Shown here: positions 54,854 through 64,000 of the stretch, in pieces
How positions within the stretch are numbered: the first letter of the stretch is position 1
Layout of the letters: each line of letters begins with the position of its first letter
Source of the DNA: Moritella sp.
Lineage (GTDB): Bacteria; Pseudomonadota; Gammaproteobacteria; Enterobacterales; Moritellaceae
NCBI RefSeq assembly: GCF_013215705.1
Contig: NZ_JABSQR010000005.1
Span: 242,182 to 306,181 of the forward strand
DNA: 64,000 nucleotides
Reading direction: 5' to 3'
The notes under the pieces: model-generated
Database searches by the model: none
What the model was told of the DNA's origin: nothing
Seen by the model: the letters and a program-made list of their open reading frames with translations, nothing else
Program-made: the position numbers and the translations under genes

Positions 54854-56686
54854 CTACTCTACAGTAACAGCCTTCGCTAGGTTACGTGGTTGATCCACAT
54901 CGGTACCTTTAATCAGAGCCACATGGTATGACAGTAACTGCATTGGTAATGTGTAGAAGATCGGCGCGGTAATTTCGCTTACGTGCGGCATAGTGATGAT
55001 CTTCATGCCTTCAGATTCAACAAAACCAGCGTCAGCATCTGCGAATACATAAAGTAGACCGCCACGTGCACGTACTTCTTCAATATTTGATTTAAGCTTT
55101 TCTAATAATTCATTGGTTGGCGCGATTACTACAACAGGCATGTCAGCGTCAATTAGCGCTAACGGACCGTGTTTCAATTCACCCGCTGCATATGCTTCTG
55201 CGTGAATGTACGAGATCTCTTTAAGCTTAAGCGCCGCTTCCATTGCGATAGGGTAGAATTCACCACGACCGAGGAATAAGGTATGGTGTTTTTCAGCAAA
55301 ATCTTGGGCTAGTGCTTCAATGTCTTTATCAAATGATAATGCATTTTCAATTTGTGTTGGTAATGCATGTAGTGCCGTTACGATTTCAGCTTCTTTAGTT
55401 GCATCGATAACGTGTTTTTGTTTACCTAATGCGGTTACAAGCATTAATAATGCTGATAATTGTGTAGTGAATGCTTTAGTTGAAGCAACACCAATTTCAG
55501 TTCCTGCACGGGTCATAAATGCAAAGTCTGATTCACGCACTAATGAAGAACCGGCCACGTTACAAATGGTCATTACAGCCATGTAACCTTTTTCTTTCGC
55601 CAAACGCATTGCTGCTAACGTATCTGCGGTTTCACCTGATTGGGATAACGTGATCAACAGGCTATTCGGACGCGTTACAAATTTACGGTAGCGGAATTCA
55701 GATGCGATTTCGACATCACAACTTACACCTGCTAACGATTCAAACCAATAACGGGCTGTCATACCTGCGTTGTAAGACGTACCACAAGCAATGATTTGAA
55801 TGTGTTCGACTTTCGCTAAGATCTCTGCAGCGTTAACGCCAATACTTTCTGTAATAACGCTGTTAGCTGTAAGGCGACCTTCCATTGTATTGGTTAGTGC
55901 AGTAGGTTGTTCGAAGATTTCTTTCTGCATAAAATGACGGTATTTGCCTTTATCTGCTGCATCATGCTCTGCATTTGACTCCGTTACTTCACGTGTTACT
56001 GGTTGACCATTAATATCAAATACGGATACATCACGACGGGTAATTTCAGCTACATCGCCTTCTTCAAGATACATAAAACGACGAGTAACACTCAGTAATG
56101 CCAGTTGATCGGATGCAAGGAAGTTTTCGCCTACACCTAAACCAATCACGATTGGGCTGCCTGAACGAGCCACAATTAACTTACCTGGTTCTAGACGGTT
56201 TAGTACTACCGTACCGTATGCGCCTTCTAACTGTGCAACGGTTTTTTGTACGGCATCCAGTAAGCTGTCTGTAGAGCGTAGTTCCCACTCAACAAGGTGG
56301 GCAATAACTTCGGTATCTGTTTGCGATTGGAAAACATAACCACGTTGTTGTAATAATTCACGTAATGATTCATGGTTTTCAATTATACCGTTATGAACAA
56401 CGGCAATATCACCAGATACGTGTGGATGAGCATTTGCTTGTGAAGGTTCACCATGTGTCGCCCAGCGAGTATGGGCAATACCAGTACCACCGACTGGTTG
56501 TTCAGCATCTACGGCATTCGCTAATTCTTTTACTTTACCTAAACTACGTACACGTTGCAGGTTATTGTCTTGATCAACAATGGCCACACCGGCAGAATCA
56601 TAACCGCGGTATTCTAAACGACGTAAACCTTCAACTAAAATTTCAGCGATATCTCTTTGTGCTACTGCACCAACAATGCCACACAT
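54854..56686 (-). CDS. glmS: Glutamine-fructose-6-phosphate aminotransferase (isomerizing)
   Basis: 610 residues, as in E. coli (609). The N-terminal glutamine amidotransferase starts MCGIVGAV with the catalytic cysteine at position 2, followed by TRWATHG and HNGIIENH. Two SIS domains carry [14 protein letters not shown] and [14 protein letters not shown], then [21 protein letters not shown], with the conserved ending [13 protein letters not shown]. It makes glucosamine-6-phosphate for the cell wall. A single gene, not next to glmU. No glmS ribozyme-like sequence was noticed. Confidence 0.97.
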   Translation of the reverse strand: MCGIVGAVAQRDIAEILVEGLRRLEYRGYDSAGVAIVDQDNNLQRVRSLGKVKELANAVDAEQPVGGTGIAHTRWATHGEPSQANAHPHVSGDIAVVHNGIIENHESLRELLQQRGYVFQSQTDTEVIAHLVEWELRSTDSLLDAVQKTVAQLEGAYGTVVLNRLEPGKLIVARSGSPIVIGLGVGENFLASDQLALLSVTRRFMYLEEGDVAEITRRDVSVFDINGQPVTREVTESNAEHDAADKGKYRHFMQKEIFEQPTALTNTMEGRLTANSVITESIGVNAAEILAKVEHIQIIACGTSYNAGMTARYWFESLAGVSCDVEIASEFRYRKFVTRPNSLLITLSQSGETADTLAAMRLAKEKGYMAVMTICNVAGSSLVRESDFAFMTRAGTEIGVASTKAFTTQLSALLMLVTALGKQKHVIDATKEAEIVTALHALPTQIENALSFDKDIEALAQDFAEKHHTLFLGRGEFYPIAMEAALKLKEISYIHAEAYAAGELKHGPLALIDADMPVVVIAPTNELLEKLKSNIEEVRARGGLLYVFADADAGFVESEGMKIITMPHVSEITAPIFYTLPMQLLSYHVALIKGTDVDQPRNLAKAVTVE

Positions 56687-56978
56687 GGTCTTCTCCTAAA
56701 TGTATAAACTTTTTAAACAAGTAATAACCACGTGATAGTAGTGCCTATCGGTCCGTGATGACGTTCGTCCTGATATAACCTGTTTTAATGATTTTGTGAG
56801 CGAAACTTTTATCATTAAATATAGTGCGTAATGGCAATTTATCTATTACCACTAAGCGTTGACCTAGCTATAAATACAAGATAAGTTTCGAAGTTGCCAT
56901 ATATTAGTTTCGTTTGTTTCGTTTGTCTATTCAAACTTACCATTTATGTGTGATTCAAAACTAATTAATGACACTAAT

Positions 56979-57281
56979 CTAATGAACCAAGAAAAAAAGC
57001 AGCATACTCAATACTGCTGTGAGCAAAGTGTTGCGGGTTATTAGGATCAATAGCACCGCAAACACAGCGCCGATCAAGTAGCTATTATCGAGATTAAGGT
57101 GCAAGGTATTGTCTTGAATAAAGACAATCGGCGCTAAAATTGCAGTGAGTACTGCAGGTGCTGAATAGCTTAAAAACTTCACCATACCGGGGTTAAGACG
57201 CAATGGTAGTTTCGGTTCTATGAATATGTAGCGGCTAATAAAGATAATGACCGTCATTAATATAATGGTTAGCCAGATCAT
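56979..57281 (-). CDS. AzlD-family branched-chain amino acid exporter subunit
   Basis: 100 residues with about four membrane segments (IWLTIILMTVIIFISRYIF, PAVLTAILAPIVF, LIGAVFAVLLIL, TAVLSMLLFFL). RYIFIEPKLPL... fits the AzlD/YgaH family. It works with AzlC in the inner membrane as an exporter of branched-chain amino acids or related compounds. Its ATG overlaps the azlC stop by four bases. Confidence 0.87.
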   Translation of the reverse strand: MIWLTIILMTVIIFISRYIFIEPKLPLRLNPGMVKFLSYSAPAVLTAILAPIVFIQDNTLHLNLDNSYLIGAVFAVLLILITRNTLLTAVLSMLLFFLVH

Positions 57282-58024
57282 AGGCCTTCTCCCGGTCTTG
57301 TTAATATGATTTTATTTGGATGTGGCTCATTGGTTAATTTAGCGGTAAGCATGCCAGCACTCATGCCTGATAATGCCGCGATAAGTAATCCGCCCGGGAT
57401 ATCAAACAGTACACACACGACGGCCATGACTAACGACACCAGTACGCTAACGAGTATGGATGGGGTTTTAATGGCAGGTACAACCAAGGCAATAAAAGTA
57501 GCTGCGATAGCGAAGTCTAAACCGAGCTCATCTAAATTGGGGATCTGTTGACCAGCAAAAATACCAACCGCAGATGCAATATTCCAAATGAGATAAAAAC
57601 TAAAGCCACCGCCAAACGCAAACCAGCGATCAAACTTGTGCTTTTTAGTGTCGCTGCATATAGCGAATAACTCATCGGTGAGTAAGAAACCCAGTGTTAA
57701 CCGCCAACGTAAAGGCAGGGGACTCATTTGCTGGCGCATAGCCATGCCATATAAAAAATGGCGTGAGGTAATGAGTAGGGTAGTTAAGAGAATACTGGTT
57801 AACCCAACGCCTGATTTGATCATCCCCACTGCAACCAGCTGCGCCGCACCAGCAAACACAATCGCTGACATTGCTTGGCTTTGCAGCATATCTAAACCGG
57901 CTTCAATGGCATAAGAGCCCGCCAAAATACCCCAAGGGATCACCGCAATACTTAACGGCATTGCGGCGATCATACCTTGCCATAATGACTTTCTGATCGA
58001 GGCGGGCGATTGTGGCTGTGACAT
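57278..58024 (-). CDS. AzlC-family branched-chain amino acid exporter subunit
   Basis: 248 residues from ATG 58024. AAGGA lies upstream of this start, whereas the longer frame to 58213 adds 63 residues without family character. Family segments are LWQGMIAAMPLSIAVIPWGI, AIVFAGAAQLVAVGMI, SRHFLYGMAMR and GFLLTDELFAI. It belongs to the AzlC/YgaZ family with seven or so membrane helices, forming the exporter with the coupled AzlD gene. The 318 bases upstream to the cytochrome gene show nothing else. Confidence 0.9.
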   Translation of the reverse strand: MSQPQSPASIRKSLWQGMIAAMPLSIAVIPWGILAGSYAIEAGLDMLQSQAMSAIVFAGAAQLVAVGMIKSGVGLTSILLTTLLITSRHFLYGMAMRQQMSPLPLRWRLTLGFLLTDELFAICSDTKKHKFDRWFAFGGGFSFYLIWNIASAVGIFAGQQIPNLDELGLDFAIAATFIALVVPAIKTPSILVSVLVSLVMAVVCVLFDIPGGLLIAALSGMSAGMLTAKLTNEPHPNKIILTRPGEGL

Positions 58025-58342
58025 GTTTTTATTCCTTGTCATATATGTTGTTTTTATAGTGGTTAAGCATATTAACGGAGTTAGCGCATGAGTAAGAGAT
58101 ATGGTGGATACATTTGGTTGTGGATCGCGTAAGCGGATAAATATATACGTTAAACGAAGTGCTATGGTGAGTATATTAGTTTTATATGCTGGCGATGAGT
58201 ATATTGTCATCATTTATCGACCTTGTAAAATCATGAGCTTGGTTTGTTTAATCTACAAACACGACTAATATTTAATTACACTTCTCACTTTAACTGCTCA
58301 TAACTTTCAACTTTAATTGCTCATACATAATAGAGAATAACG

Positions 58343-58765
58343 ATGAAATTGAAAATACAGGCATTAATTGCCGTGATTGGTTTAGCGGGTTGTAATGATG
58401 AAGCGCTAAACAAATTTGTTCGACAAGCCGACAGCCCTGTTTACAGTGGTGATCGTAGTGACTTACTCGCTTATGGGGGAAAACTGTGGAATGACCCTAG
58501 CCTTGGTAATAGTGGTTTAGCGTGCGGTACTTGTCATGCTGGTGGCGCGGCATTTAATGATAGTTTTAAACAGCCATATCCGCACTTGGTCGCAATGGCG
58601 GAAGATATGTCGGGTTTAACCTCTATAGATGCCGAGCAGATGGTGCAATTTTGTATGTTGCAACCGATGCAAGCTGAAATGCTTGCCTGGGATTCAAAAG
58701 AACTGGCAGCGCTAACTTTGTATGTCGAAAAAGTAGTGCAAGTCGAATTTATCAAGCAGGATTAA
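58343..58765 (+). CDS. Small c-type cytochrome, probable lipoprotein
   Basis: 140 residues. The N-terminus KLKIQALIAVIGLAGCN has a lipobox (LAGC), which suggests lipid anchoring. One haem site, ACGTCHAGG (about residues 60-68), and a likely distal methionine in the second half (FCMLQPMQAEM). It is a periplasmic electron carrier of unknown partner. A terminator follows 15 bases after the stop. Confidence 0.85.
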   Translation: MKLKIQALIAVIGLAGCNDEALNKFVRQADSPVYSGDRSDLLAYGGKLWNDPSLGNSGLACGTCHAGGAAFNDSFKQPYPHLVAMAEDMSGLTSIDAEQMVQFCMLQPMQAEMLAWDSKELAALTLYVEKVVQVEFIKQD

Positions 58766-58780
58766 CCTAAGGCTAATAAA

Positions 58781-58803
58781 AAACCCAGCAAGCTGGGTTT
58801 TTT
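58781..58803. terminator. Bidirectional terminator between cytochrome and gnd genes
   Basis: AAACCCAGC and GCTGGGTTT form a 9-bp stem followed by TTT (plus strand) and preceded by A runs (minus strand), so it serves both convergent genes. Confidence 0.75.
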
Positions 58804-58863
58804 GATGTTAATGACACAATACGAGTCAAACGCGATTAATTAGTACTGCGCTCCTCTTAACTT

Positions 58864-60366
58864 TTAGTGTTGAGCTTTGTGCTCGCCACTGCCAAAGTGC
58901 CAATCATAGTGGAAGCTTTGACTTGCATCTTGATCTTTACGACGGTAAGTATGGCCACCAAAGTAGTCACGCATTGCTTGAATAAGGCTTGCTGATGAAT
59001 CTGCTTCACGGTAGCAATCGTAGTAGCTCATCGCTGCGCTAATTGAAGGCATTGGCATACCTTGCATGATTGCTTTCGCTAATACTTCACGCCATGCCAT
59101 TTGGCTTTCAGCTAATGTATTAGTGAAACGGTCCGCTAACATGAGGTTTAATAACTCAGGTTCAGCTTGGTAAGCTTTCGCGATATCATCTAAGAAGTGA
59201 GCACGGATCACACAACCGGCACGCCATATTTTTGCAATTGCAACGTAATCAAGCGTCCAGTTATGTTCTTTTTGTGCTGCAGACATCAATTCAAAACCTT
59301 GTGCGTAGCTACAGATTTTTGAACAATATAGCGCGTCAGCCAGTTTGTCTAACCACACGTTGCGGTCTTCAATCGTTACTGTTGGACCTGCAAGCGTTGT
59401 TGCGCCAATCTGACGAATAGCTTTTTGTGTGCTTAGGCAACGGGCAAATACAGATTCTGCAATTGCGTTTGCAGGTACGCCAAGCTCTAGGGCTTCACGT
59501 GCAGTCCAGTTACCTGTGCCTTTTTGGCCTGCTTGATCCATGATCACGTCAACCATAGGTTTACCTGTTGCTTCATCAACAACTTTTAGGATGTTACCTG
59601 TGATCTCGATGAGGTAGCTTTGCAGTTTACCTTTATTCCATTTACTGAATACTTCACCAACTTCAACCGCCGACATGCCTAAGATTTGACGCATGAATTG
59701 CACAACTTCGGCAATCATTTGCATATCAGCGTATTCGATACCGTTGTGTACCATTTTAACAAAGTGGCCAGAACCGATTGGACCGATATATTCGGCACAA
59801 GGTTCACCTTCAGGTAACGGCTGATCTACGTGTGTACGTGCAATTTCAACACCTGTTACAGGGTCTACTTTCGCAGCCATTGCTTGCCACATTGGTTTTA
59901 GTCTTTCCCAAGCTGCTTTATCGCCACTTGGCATTAATGATGGACCAAAACGAGCGCCCACTTCACCACCTGAAATAGCACAAGTAAAGAAGTTAAATTT
60001 GCCAGCGTAAGAATCTGCACGGGCGATAGAGTCACGCCATTGGCTGTTACCTGTATCTACAACAATGTCGTTTGCTTCTAAGCCAGCTGCAATCAAGTCA
60101 TTACAAATAATATCAACAACAGGACCGGCTGGAACAGAAAGCACGATTCGACGTGGTGTTTCAAGTTGGTTAATTAGCTCTGCAAGATCAGCAACCGCAA
60201 TTAATTTTGCTGCAGTTAGAGGTTGATGACGCTTAACGATGTCAGTACGACGGCTTTCGTTAATGTCAAAAGCTGCAACGGAAAATCCACGTTCAGCTAA
60301 GTTTAATGCCATGTTGGCACCCATTACGCCTAAACCTATTACTGCAATATCAATATTTTTATTCAT
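58864..60366 (-). CDS. gnd: 6-phosphogluconate dehydrogenase, decarboxylating
   Basis: 500 residues. Rossmann start AVIGLGVMGANMALNLAERG, substrate-binding GNSQWRDS, CAISGGEVGARFGPSLMPSG, catalytic lysine/asparagine region SGHFVKMVHNGIEYADMQMI, and KGTGNWTAREALELGVP. The C-terminus is slightly longer than in E. coli (468). It converts 6-phosphogluconate to ribulose-5-phosphate. It is divergent from a gluconate-type LacI repressor, which fits control by gluconate. Confidence 0.95.
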   Translation of the reverse strand: MNKNIDIAVIGLGVMGANMALNLAERGFSVAAFDINESRRTDIVKRHQPLTAAKLIAVADLAELINQLETPRRIVLSVPAGPVVDIICNDLIAAGLEANDIVVDTGNSQWRDSIARADSYAGKFNFFTCAISGGEVGARFGPSLMPSGDKAAWERLKPMWQAMAAKVDPVTGVEIARTHVDQPLPEGEPCAEYIGPIGSGHFVKMVHNGIEYADMQMIAEVVQFMRQILGMSAVEVGEVFSKWNKGKLQSYLIEITGNILKVVDEATGKPMVDVIMDQAGQKGTGNWTAREALELGVPANAIAESVFARCLSTQKAIRQIGATTLAGPTVTIEDRNVWLDKLADALYCSKICSYAQGFELMSAAQKEHNWTLDYVAIAKIWRAGCVIRAHFLDDIAKAYQAEPELLNLMLADRFTNTLAESQMAWREVLAKAIMQGMPMPSISAAMSYYDCYREADSSASLIQAMRDYFGGHTYRRKDQDASQSFHYDWHFGSGEHKAQH

Positions 60367-60846
60367 CTGGTCCTCTGTGTCTTAGCAAGTCATGAAGGTG
60401 AGAATTGGCTAATGCCTTGTAGTTTAAGGCATGATATAGAAAGTAGAAAAAGATACAATATTAACGCTATCGTTATTTGTACTTTTCATTTAAATAGCTA
60501 TTTTTTTGCTGAGCTAATTTTAAATCATCAAAATGAATATGGCTAATTGGTTTTATCTTATGAGAGCTAGCTCACTCTATCATGTTTGGCTAAATTTAGG
60601 ATTGTCTCTTTCCTGCTCATTTATATAAATGTAGCTAAAATTATTAATATCTTGCTGGATTCAAGTAATAAGTGTTTTTGTGAATGGTTATCTAACTTAA
60701 CCGCATCATTGATGGCCAAATAAATTAACAAATATGTTGAAAACCATATATTTGTGTTGTTTTGAAGTTAATTGAAAAGTTTATTTACCCCTAATTGAAG
60801 ATAGGTATAATGTGGTAAGTATTTTATAACTAAGGATATTAGGCGT
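60367..60846. promoter_or_regulatory. Divergent gnd / gntR control region
   Basis: 480 AT-rich bases. The best operator-like feature is TTAACGCTATCGTTA (60461-60475), an inverted AACG/CGTT with four bases between, about 100 bases upstream of gnd. The regulator link is a guess. Confidence 0.35.
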
Positions 60847-61860
60847 ATGAGTTCCAACAGTCGTAAGTCTGGTCGAGTGACCTTGCAAGATGTTGCAAAT
60901 AAAGTAGGTGTTACTAAAATAACCGTATCTAGGGCGATCCGCACGCCGGAGAAAGTATCGGAATCATTACGCTTAACTATCCATAAAGCAATTGATAAGA
61001 TGGGCTATGTGCCTAATCGTGCTGCGAGCATGTTAAGTGCAAAGCAAAGTAAAACTATCGTATTGATTGTTCCTTCATTATCTAACGACGTATTCGCTGA
61101 CGTTGTTCGTGGCATTAATGATGTAATGTTAAGCCAAGGCTTTCAAATATTGTTAGGCCACTCGGGTTATTCCTTATTAGAAGAAGAGCGCTTAATCGAG
61201 ACTTACTTACAGTTTGGTATCGATGGCATCATTATTTCTGGTACCCATCACACTGAACGCAGTAATCGTTTATTACGTAAATCAAACTTACCAGTTGTTG
61301 AGATCATGGAATGTAATGATAACGCGATCGATATGTCGGTGGGTTTAGATCATGCGCAAGCGGGTTATAAAATGACACAGCATTTAATTGGCAAAGGGTA
61401 TAAAAATATCGGTTTTGCTGGTGCGCGAATGGATCTACGTGCGCAACTTCGTTTAGATGGTTGGCGCAAAGCGATTTGGGAAACAGAGCTAAGCGATGCT
61501 CGAGTGCTCACAAGTTCTTATGCCTCAACTTACCAGATGGGTGCTGATATGTTGACAGAGATATTAGGTGAATGGCCTGATACTGACTGCATCTTCTTCT
61601 GTAATGACGATTTGGCTGCAGGGGCGCTATTTGAGTGTCAACGTCGTAATTTAAAAGTACCGAAAGATATTGCGTTAGTAGGCTTTAACGACCTTGATAT
61701 TTGCTCGGCGACAAACCCTAAATTAACCTCTGTTTGTATTCCGAGTTTTGATATTGGTGAGCAGGCAGCCAAATTATTATTGAAAAAAATTAATGGTGAG
61801 CCAATAGAAAATAAGCATTTAGATCTTGGTTTTATTATTTCTGAGCGTGCAAGTACCTAA
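60847..61860 (+). CDS. gntR: LacI-family gluconate utilisation repressor (GntR-like)
   Basis: 337 residues. The LacI helix-turn-helix and hinge VTLQDVANKVGVTKITVSRAIRTPEKVSESLR...YVPNRAASMLSAKQS is followed by the sugar-binding core (IVPSLSNDVFADVVRGIND, FFCNDDLAAGALFECQRR, VGFNDLDICSATNPKLTSV). The hinge and core are close to E. coli GntR. It should respond to gluconate. It precedes a decayed gluconokinase gene and faces gnd. Confidence 0.88.
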   Translation: MSSNSRKSGRVTLQDVANKVGVTKITVSRAIRTPEKVSESLRLTIHKAIDKMGYVPNRAASMLSAKQSKTIVLIVPSLSNDVFADVVRGINDVMLSQGFQILLGHSGYSLLEEERLIETYLQFGIDGIIISGTHHTERSNRLLRKSNLPVVEIMECNDNAIDMSVGLDHAQAGYKMTQHLIGKGYKNIGFAGARMDLRAQLRLDGWRKAIWETELSDARVLTSSYASTYQMGADMLTEILGEWPDTDCIFFCNDDLAAGALFECQRRNLKVPKDIALVGFNDLDICSATNPKLTSVCIPSFDIGEQAAKLLLKKINGEPIENKHLDLGFIISERAST

Positions 61861-61929
61861 CTCAGGCTGATAACACTTGTGCTTCGTCGTGTTAACGGTG
61901 ATTTAAGTGCAATGCTAAGAAGTAAGAAT

Positions 61930-62103
61930 ATGATAAGTAGAAGCATTATAGTCATGGGCGTTTCAGGTAGAGGGACGTCGACGATAGGATTTAAACTTGC
62001 GCAGCAACTAGGTGTTAAATTCATTGATGGTGATGATCTACACCCGAAAGCCAATGTTTTGAAAATGGCTGCTGCGCATCCGGTATGCCCTGGTTTCCAT
62101 TAG
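61930..62103 (+). pseudogene. gntK: Decayed gluconokinase (gntK) remnant
   Basis: ATG 61930 opens ISRSIIVMGVSGRGTSTIGF and then FIDGDDLHPKANVLKMAAAHP, which is the start of GntK. The P-loop GVSGSGKST is changed to GVSGRGTST, losing the catalytic lysine, and the frame ends at TAG 62101 after 57 codons. The rest of the kinase cannot be found. Downstream to about 62400 only scraps of protein-like sequence remain (for example MADPKITIHDWPAEELQPEN at 62176). Confidence 0.8.
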
Positions 62104-63017
62104 CTACGTGCAATTGAAGTTTAAATTAGTGCAAAATCGTGGCACAAACTACCTGCTGAAGTGGTAGTAGACGCCATGGCAGATCCAAAAATCACCATAC
62201 ATGACTGGCCTGCAGAAGAACTACAACCAGAAAACTGTCTCGATTCCGGCATTACCACAAATGCTACGCCTTAGTTATGATCGTAAATTAGCGAACGGTA
62301 CAACCTGCGCTAGTAGTACGTCAGGCACTATGCTATCACCAATTTTTGTCACCACCGTTTGGTCCCGCTGCCTTCTACCCTAAATAGGTAGCACCAAAAG
62401 ACATCAGCTGAGATGAAATATTTAGTGCACTGGTATCGCTTATTTGTTAACAAGTTGTGCGTTAGCATGACTTATCATGTTCCCTCAATTGGCATTATGG
62501 TGGCAATAACTATTGTTGAATAGGTGATATAACCGACGTTTTGTTAAATTAGGTATTTGAAAGTCCATTGTTAGTAATAACGATGGGCTTTTTTTTGTTT
62601 GAAATTTAAGCAGCTAAACTTTAACTCTTAAATTGGTACTAAAGTGGCATTGAAAAATGATCATTTATTACAATTGGTTAGTGTTAAATTTAAGTTGTAT
62701 TTTCAGTGTTTTAATGACGGCTTTCGAGTAGGCAGTTTTGTTATTTAAAAAACCAAATTATACAATAGTTTATAACATCTTAAATATGTATAATAAAAGA
62801 GCTGTTTAAACTAATACCTCATTGCAAATGTGTATTTAATGTTAACATACCTGCTGTTTATGTTAATTGATGTACTAGGTTAGATGGTTTAGTTAATTAT
62901 TATATCGGTAAAATGATGATTCCTGTATGTGTAATAACAGTGTGATCATAGTGTAAATCGATAATTATGCAGGTGCTTACCTGTTCCTTAGAATAAGATA
63001 GTCAAAAGGACTTGCTC
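62104..63017. other. 914-bp gene-free region
   Basis: It contains the decayed sequence after gntK (to about 62400), the terminator at 62562-62596, and about 400 AT-rich bases that must contain the promoter of the adhesin gene. Confidence 0.5.
62562..62596 (+). terminator. Intrinsic terminator of the former gntR-gntK unit
   Basis: AGTCCATTGTTA (62562-62573) pairs with TAACGATGGGCT (62578-62589) through 12 bp including two G-T pairs, loop GTAA, then eight T. It outlived the decay of the gene before it. Confidence 0.75.
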
Positions 63018-64000
63018 ATGATCACATTTGTCATTCCCCAACAAGCACAAGTTATATCTGTTAATGGTAAAGCGGAGTATATACTTGAGCAGGAGAGTCA
63101 ATCCTTGGAGAGTGGTTATGAAATTGCGGCGGGTGGCAAAATTGAAGTCACGTCTGGTGCTCAGGTCATATTGAAATATGCCGATGGTTCACAAGTGATT
63201 ATCGATGAACATTTTAAAGTAAATGATGATGCTGACACGCCTGATGTAGCAATGGATGTGTTAGATGAAATTACCGCATCTAGTGATAAACCTGAACAAG
63301 AAAAACCTCAAGTTAGTGACGATGTTTTAGCTGAAATTCGTGCCATTCAAGACTTAATCCTATCTGATGAAGAGTTTATTGATCCTGTTAGTACTGCTGC
63401 CGGTAGTGCTAGCGATGGCGGTCGTTCGTCTGCAATTTCTGTAGCCCGTACCGGAGCTGAAACGCTGGCGCATGCTGAATTTGAAACTGAAACATTTATG
63501 CAAGCAGGGCAAAGTAAAATATTTGTTGATACAAGTATGATTGATGCAAGCGCTTCTGAAACTGTTAATGTGCCAGTGGCGGCGGATGCGACCGCAACGA
63601 CGGATGAAAACAGCGTGTTAAGTGGCGATGTGCCGGTAGCGAGTGATGTGGACGGTACGGTTGAAAGTTACCAGTTAGTGACAAATGTCAGCGCTGGCAG
63701 CTTGAGCTTCAATGCCGACGGCAGTTACACGTTCACCCCCGGCAACGATTTTGATGATTTAGCTGTGAATGATAGCCAAGACGTGAGCTTTACGTACACG
63801 GCGACCGATAATGACGGTGGCGTGAGCGAAGCGAAAACGATCACCATTACCGTAACTGGCACCAACGATGTGCCAGTGGCGGCGGATGCGACCGCAACGA
63901 CGGATGAAAACAGCGTGTTAAGCGGCGATGTGCCGGTAGCGAGTGATGTGGACGGTACGGTTGAAAGTTACCAGTTAGTGACAAATGTCAGCGCTGGCAG
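63018..64000 (+). CDS. Retention-module VCBS-repeat adhesin (3' end outside window)
   Basis: The first 327 codons of a large protein. ATG 63018 has AAAGGA 8 bases upstream. There is no signal peptide. Instead the N-terminus (VIPQQAQVISVNGKAEYILE ... ADGSQVIIDEHF) resembles the retention module of LapA-type, type I-secreted adhesins that plugs the TolC pore until cleaved by a LapG protease. TAAG and A-rich stretches follow, then 100-residue VCBS/cadherin-like repeats (ATTDENSVLSGDVPVASDVD, DNDGGVSEAKTITITVTGTND). It likely mediates biofilm or surface attachment. Confidence 0.85.
   Translation, partial: MITFVIPQQAQVISVNGKAEYILEQESQSLESGYEIAAGGKIEVTSGAQVILKYADGSQVIIDEHFKVNDDADTPDVAMDVLDEITASSDKPEQEKPQVSDDVLAEIRAIQDLILSDEEFIDPVSTAAGSASDGGRSSAISVARTGAETLAHAEFETETFMQAGQSKIFVDTSMIDASASETVNVPVAADATATTDENSVLSGDVPVASDVDGTVESYQLVTNVSAGSLSFNADGSYTFTPGNDFDDLAVNDSQDVSFTYTATDNDGGVSEAKTITITVTGTNDVPVAADATATTDENSVLSGDVPVASDVDGTVESYQLVTNVSAG
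63568..64000 (+). repeat. Tandem 300-bp VCBS repeats
   Basis: Unit 1 is 63568-63867. Unit 2 begins at 63868 and runs off the window. Over the visible 133 bases the units differ at only two positions that I can find (GTTAAGT/GTTAAGC, and AATG/GATG at the border). Period exactly 300 bp. Confidence 0.9.

Noticed and set aside
56687..56978. glmS leader as a glmS ribozyme
   Set aside because: No ribozyme-like conserved core was seen, and such ribozymes belong mainly to Gram-positive bacteria.
62201..62383. 60-codon plus-strand frame after gntK
   Set aside because: No family pattern or ribosome site. The surrounding DNA is decayed.
1..64000. CRISPR array, rRNA operon, prophage or replication origin
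   Set aside because: No regularly spaced short repeats, rRNA sequence, phage structural genes or DnaA-box cluster were noticed.

Overview
The window looks like chromosome of a marine, psychrophile-type gammaproteobacterium. Moritella or a close relative (Psychromonas, Shewanella, Vibrio) is my best guess. The base composition is moderately AT-rich. It carries an enterobacterial/Vibrio-type maltose regulon with MalT, a CstA-family transporter, DUF3316 and DUF2798 proteins, an OprF-like porin, a peroxiredoxin-glutaredoxin fusion, and a giant VCBS-repeat adhesin. The genus is inference, not proof.

Layout. 0-5.3 kb: the 3' end of a large unknown protein, a GNAT/alpha-beta hydrolase pair and a DEAH-box helicase. 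5.9-11.3 kb: the maltose/maltodextrin ABC transporter, malK divergent from malE-malF-malG, with MalT-type boxes and a CRP-like site between them. 11.4-13.3 kb: mtgA and a WYL regulator with a VOC protein. 13.3-15.5 kb: a small island of short uncharacterised genes set inside nested direct repeats. 15.5-20 kb: an aldehyde dehydrogenase, LysR regulators and a secreted alpha/beta hydrolase.

20-26.5 kb is an accessory region. It holds two deletion derivatives of one IS91-like element that carries a tyrosine recombinase. One of them has cut off a LysR gene. Four attC-like recombination sites lie beside cassette-type genes (AraC-GyrI, GNAT, ClbS/DfsB), with no integron integrase in the window. A secreted metzincin-type protease is on the other strand.

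27.9-37.6 kb: malT, divergent from malP-malQ-glgB with three more MalT-type boxes. Together with the transporter this forms a full uptake, cleavage and storage route for maltodextrins. Then come a CstA-family transporter, an OmpA-family porin and tRNA-Arg(CCU). 41-47 kb: nitroreductase and quinol monooxygenase genes opposite a LysR gene broken by an 11-bp tandem duplication, a relic of an M24 peptidase, gfa with a cupin gene, and a chemoreceptor with two CHASE3 domains. 47.5-54.6 kb: peroxiredoxin-glutaredoxin, a CusRS-like two-component system, DUF3316, and a copper-resistance cluster (copA, copB, cupredoxin). CusR-type palindromes sit upstream of both copA and the two-component genes. 54.8-62.6 kb: glmS, azlCD, a small c-type cytochrome, gnd divergent from a gntR-type repressor, and a decayed gluconokinase. 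The right edge is the start of a retention-module/VCBS adhesin with nearly perfect 300-bp repeats.
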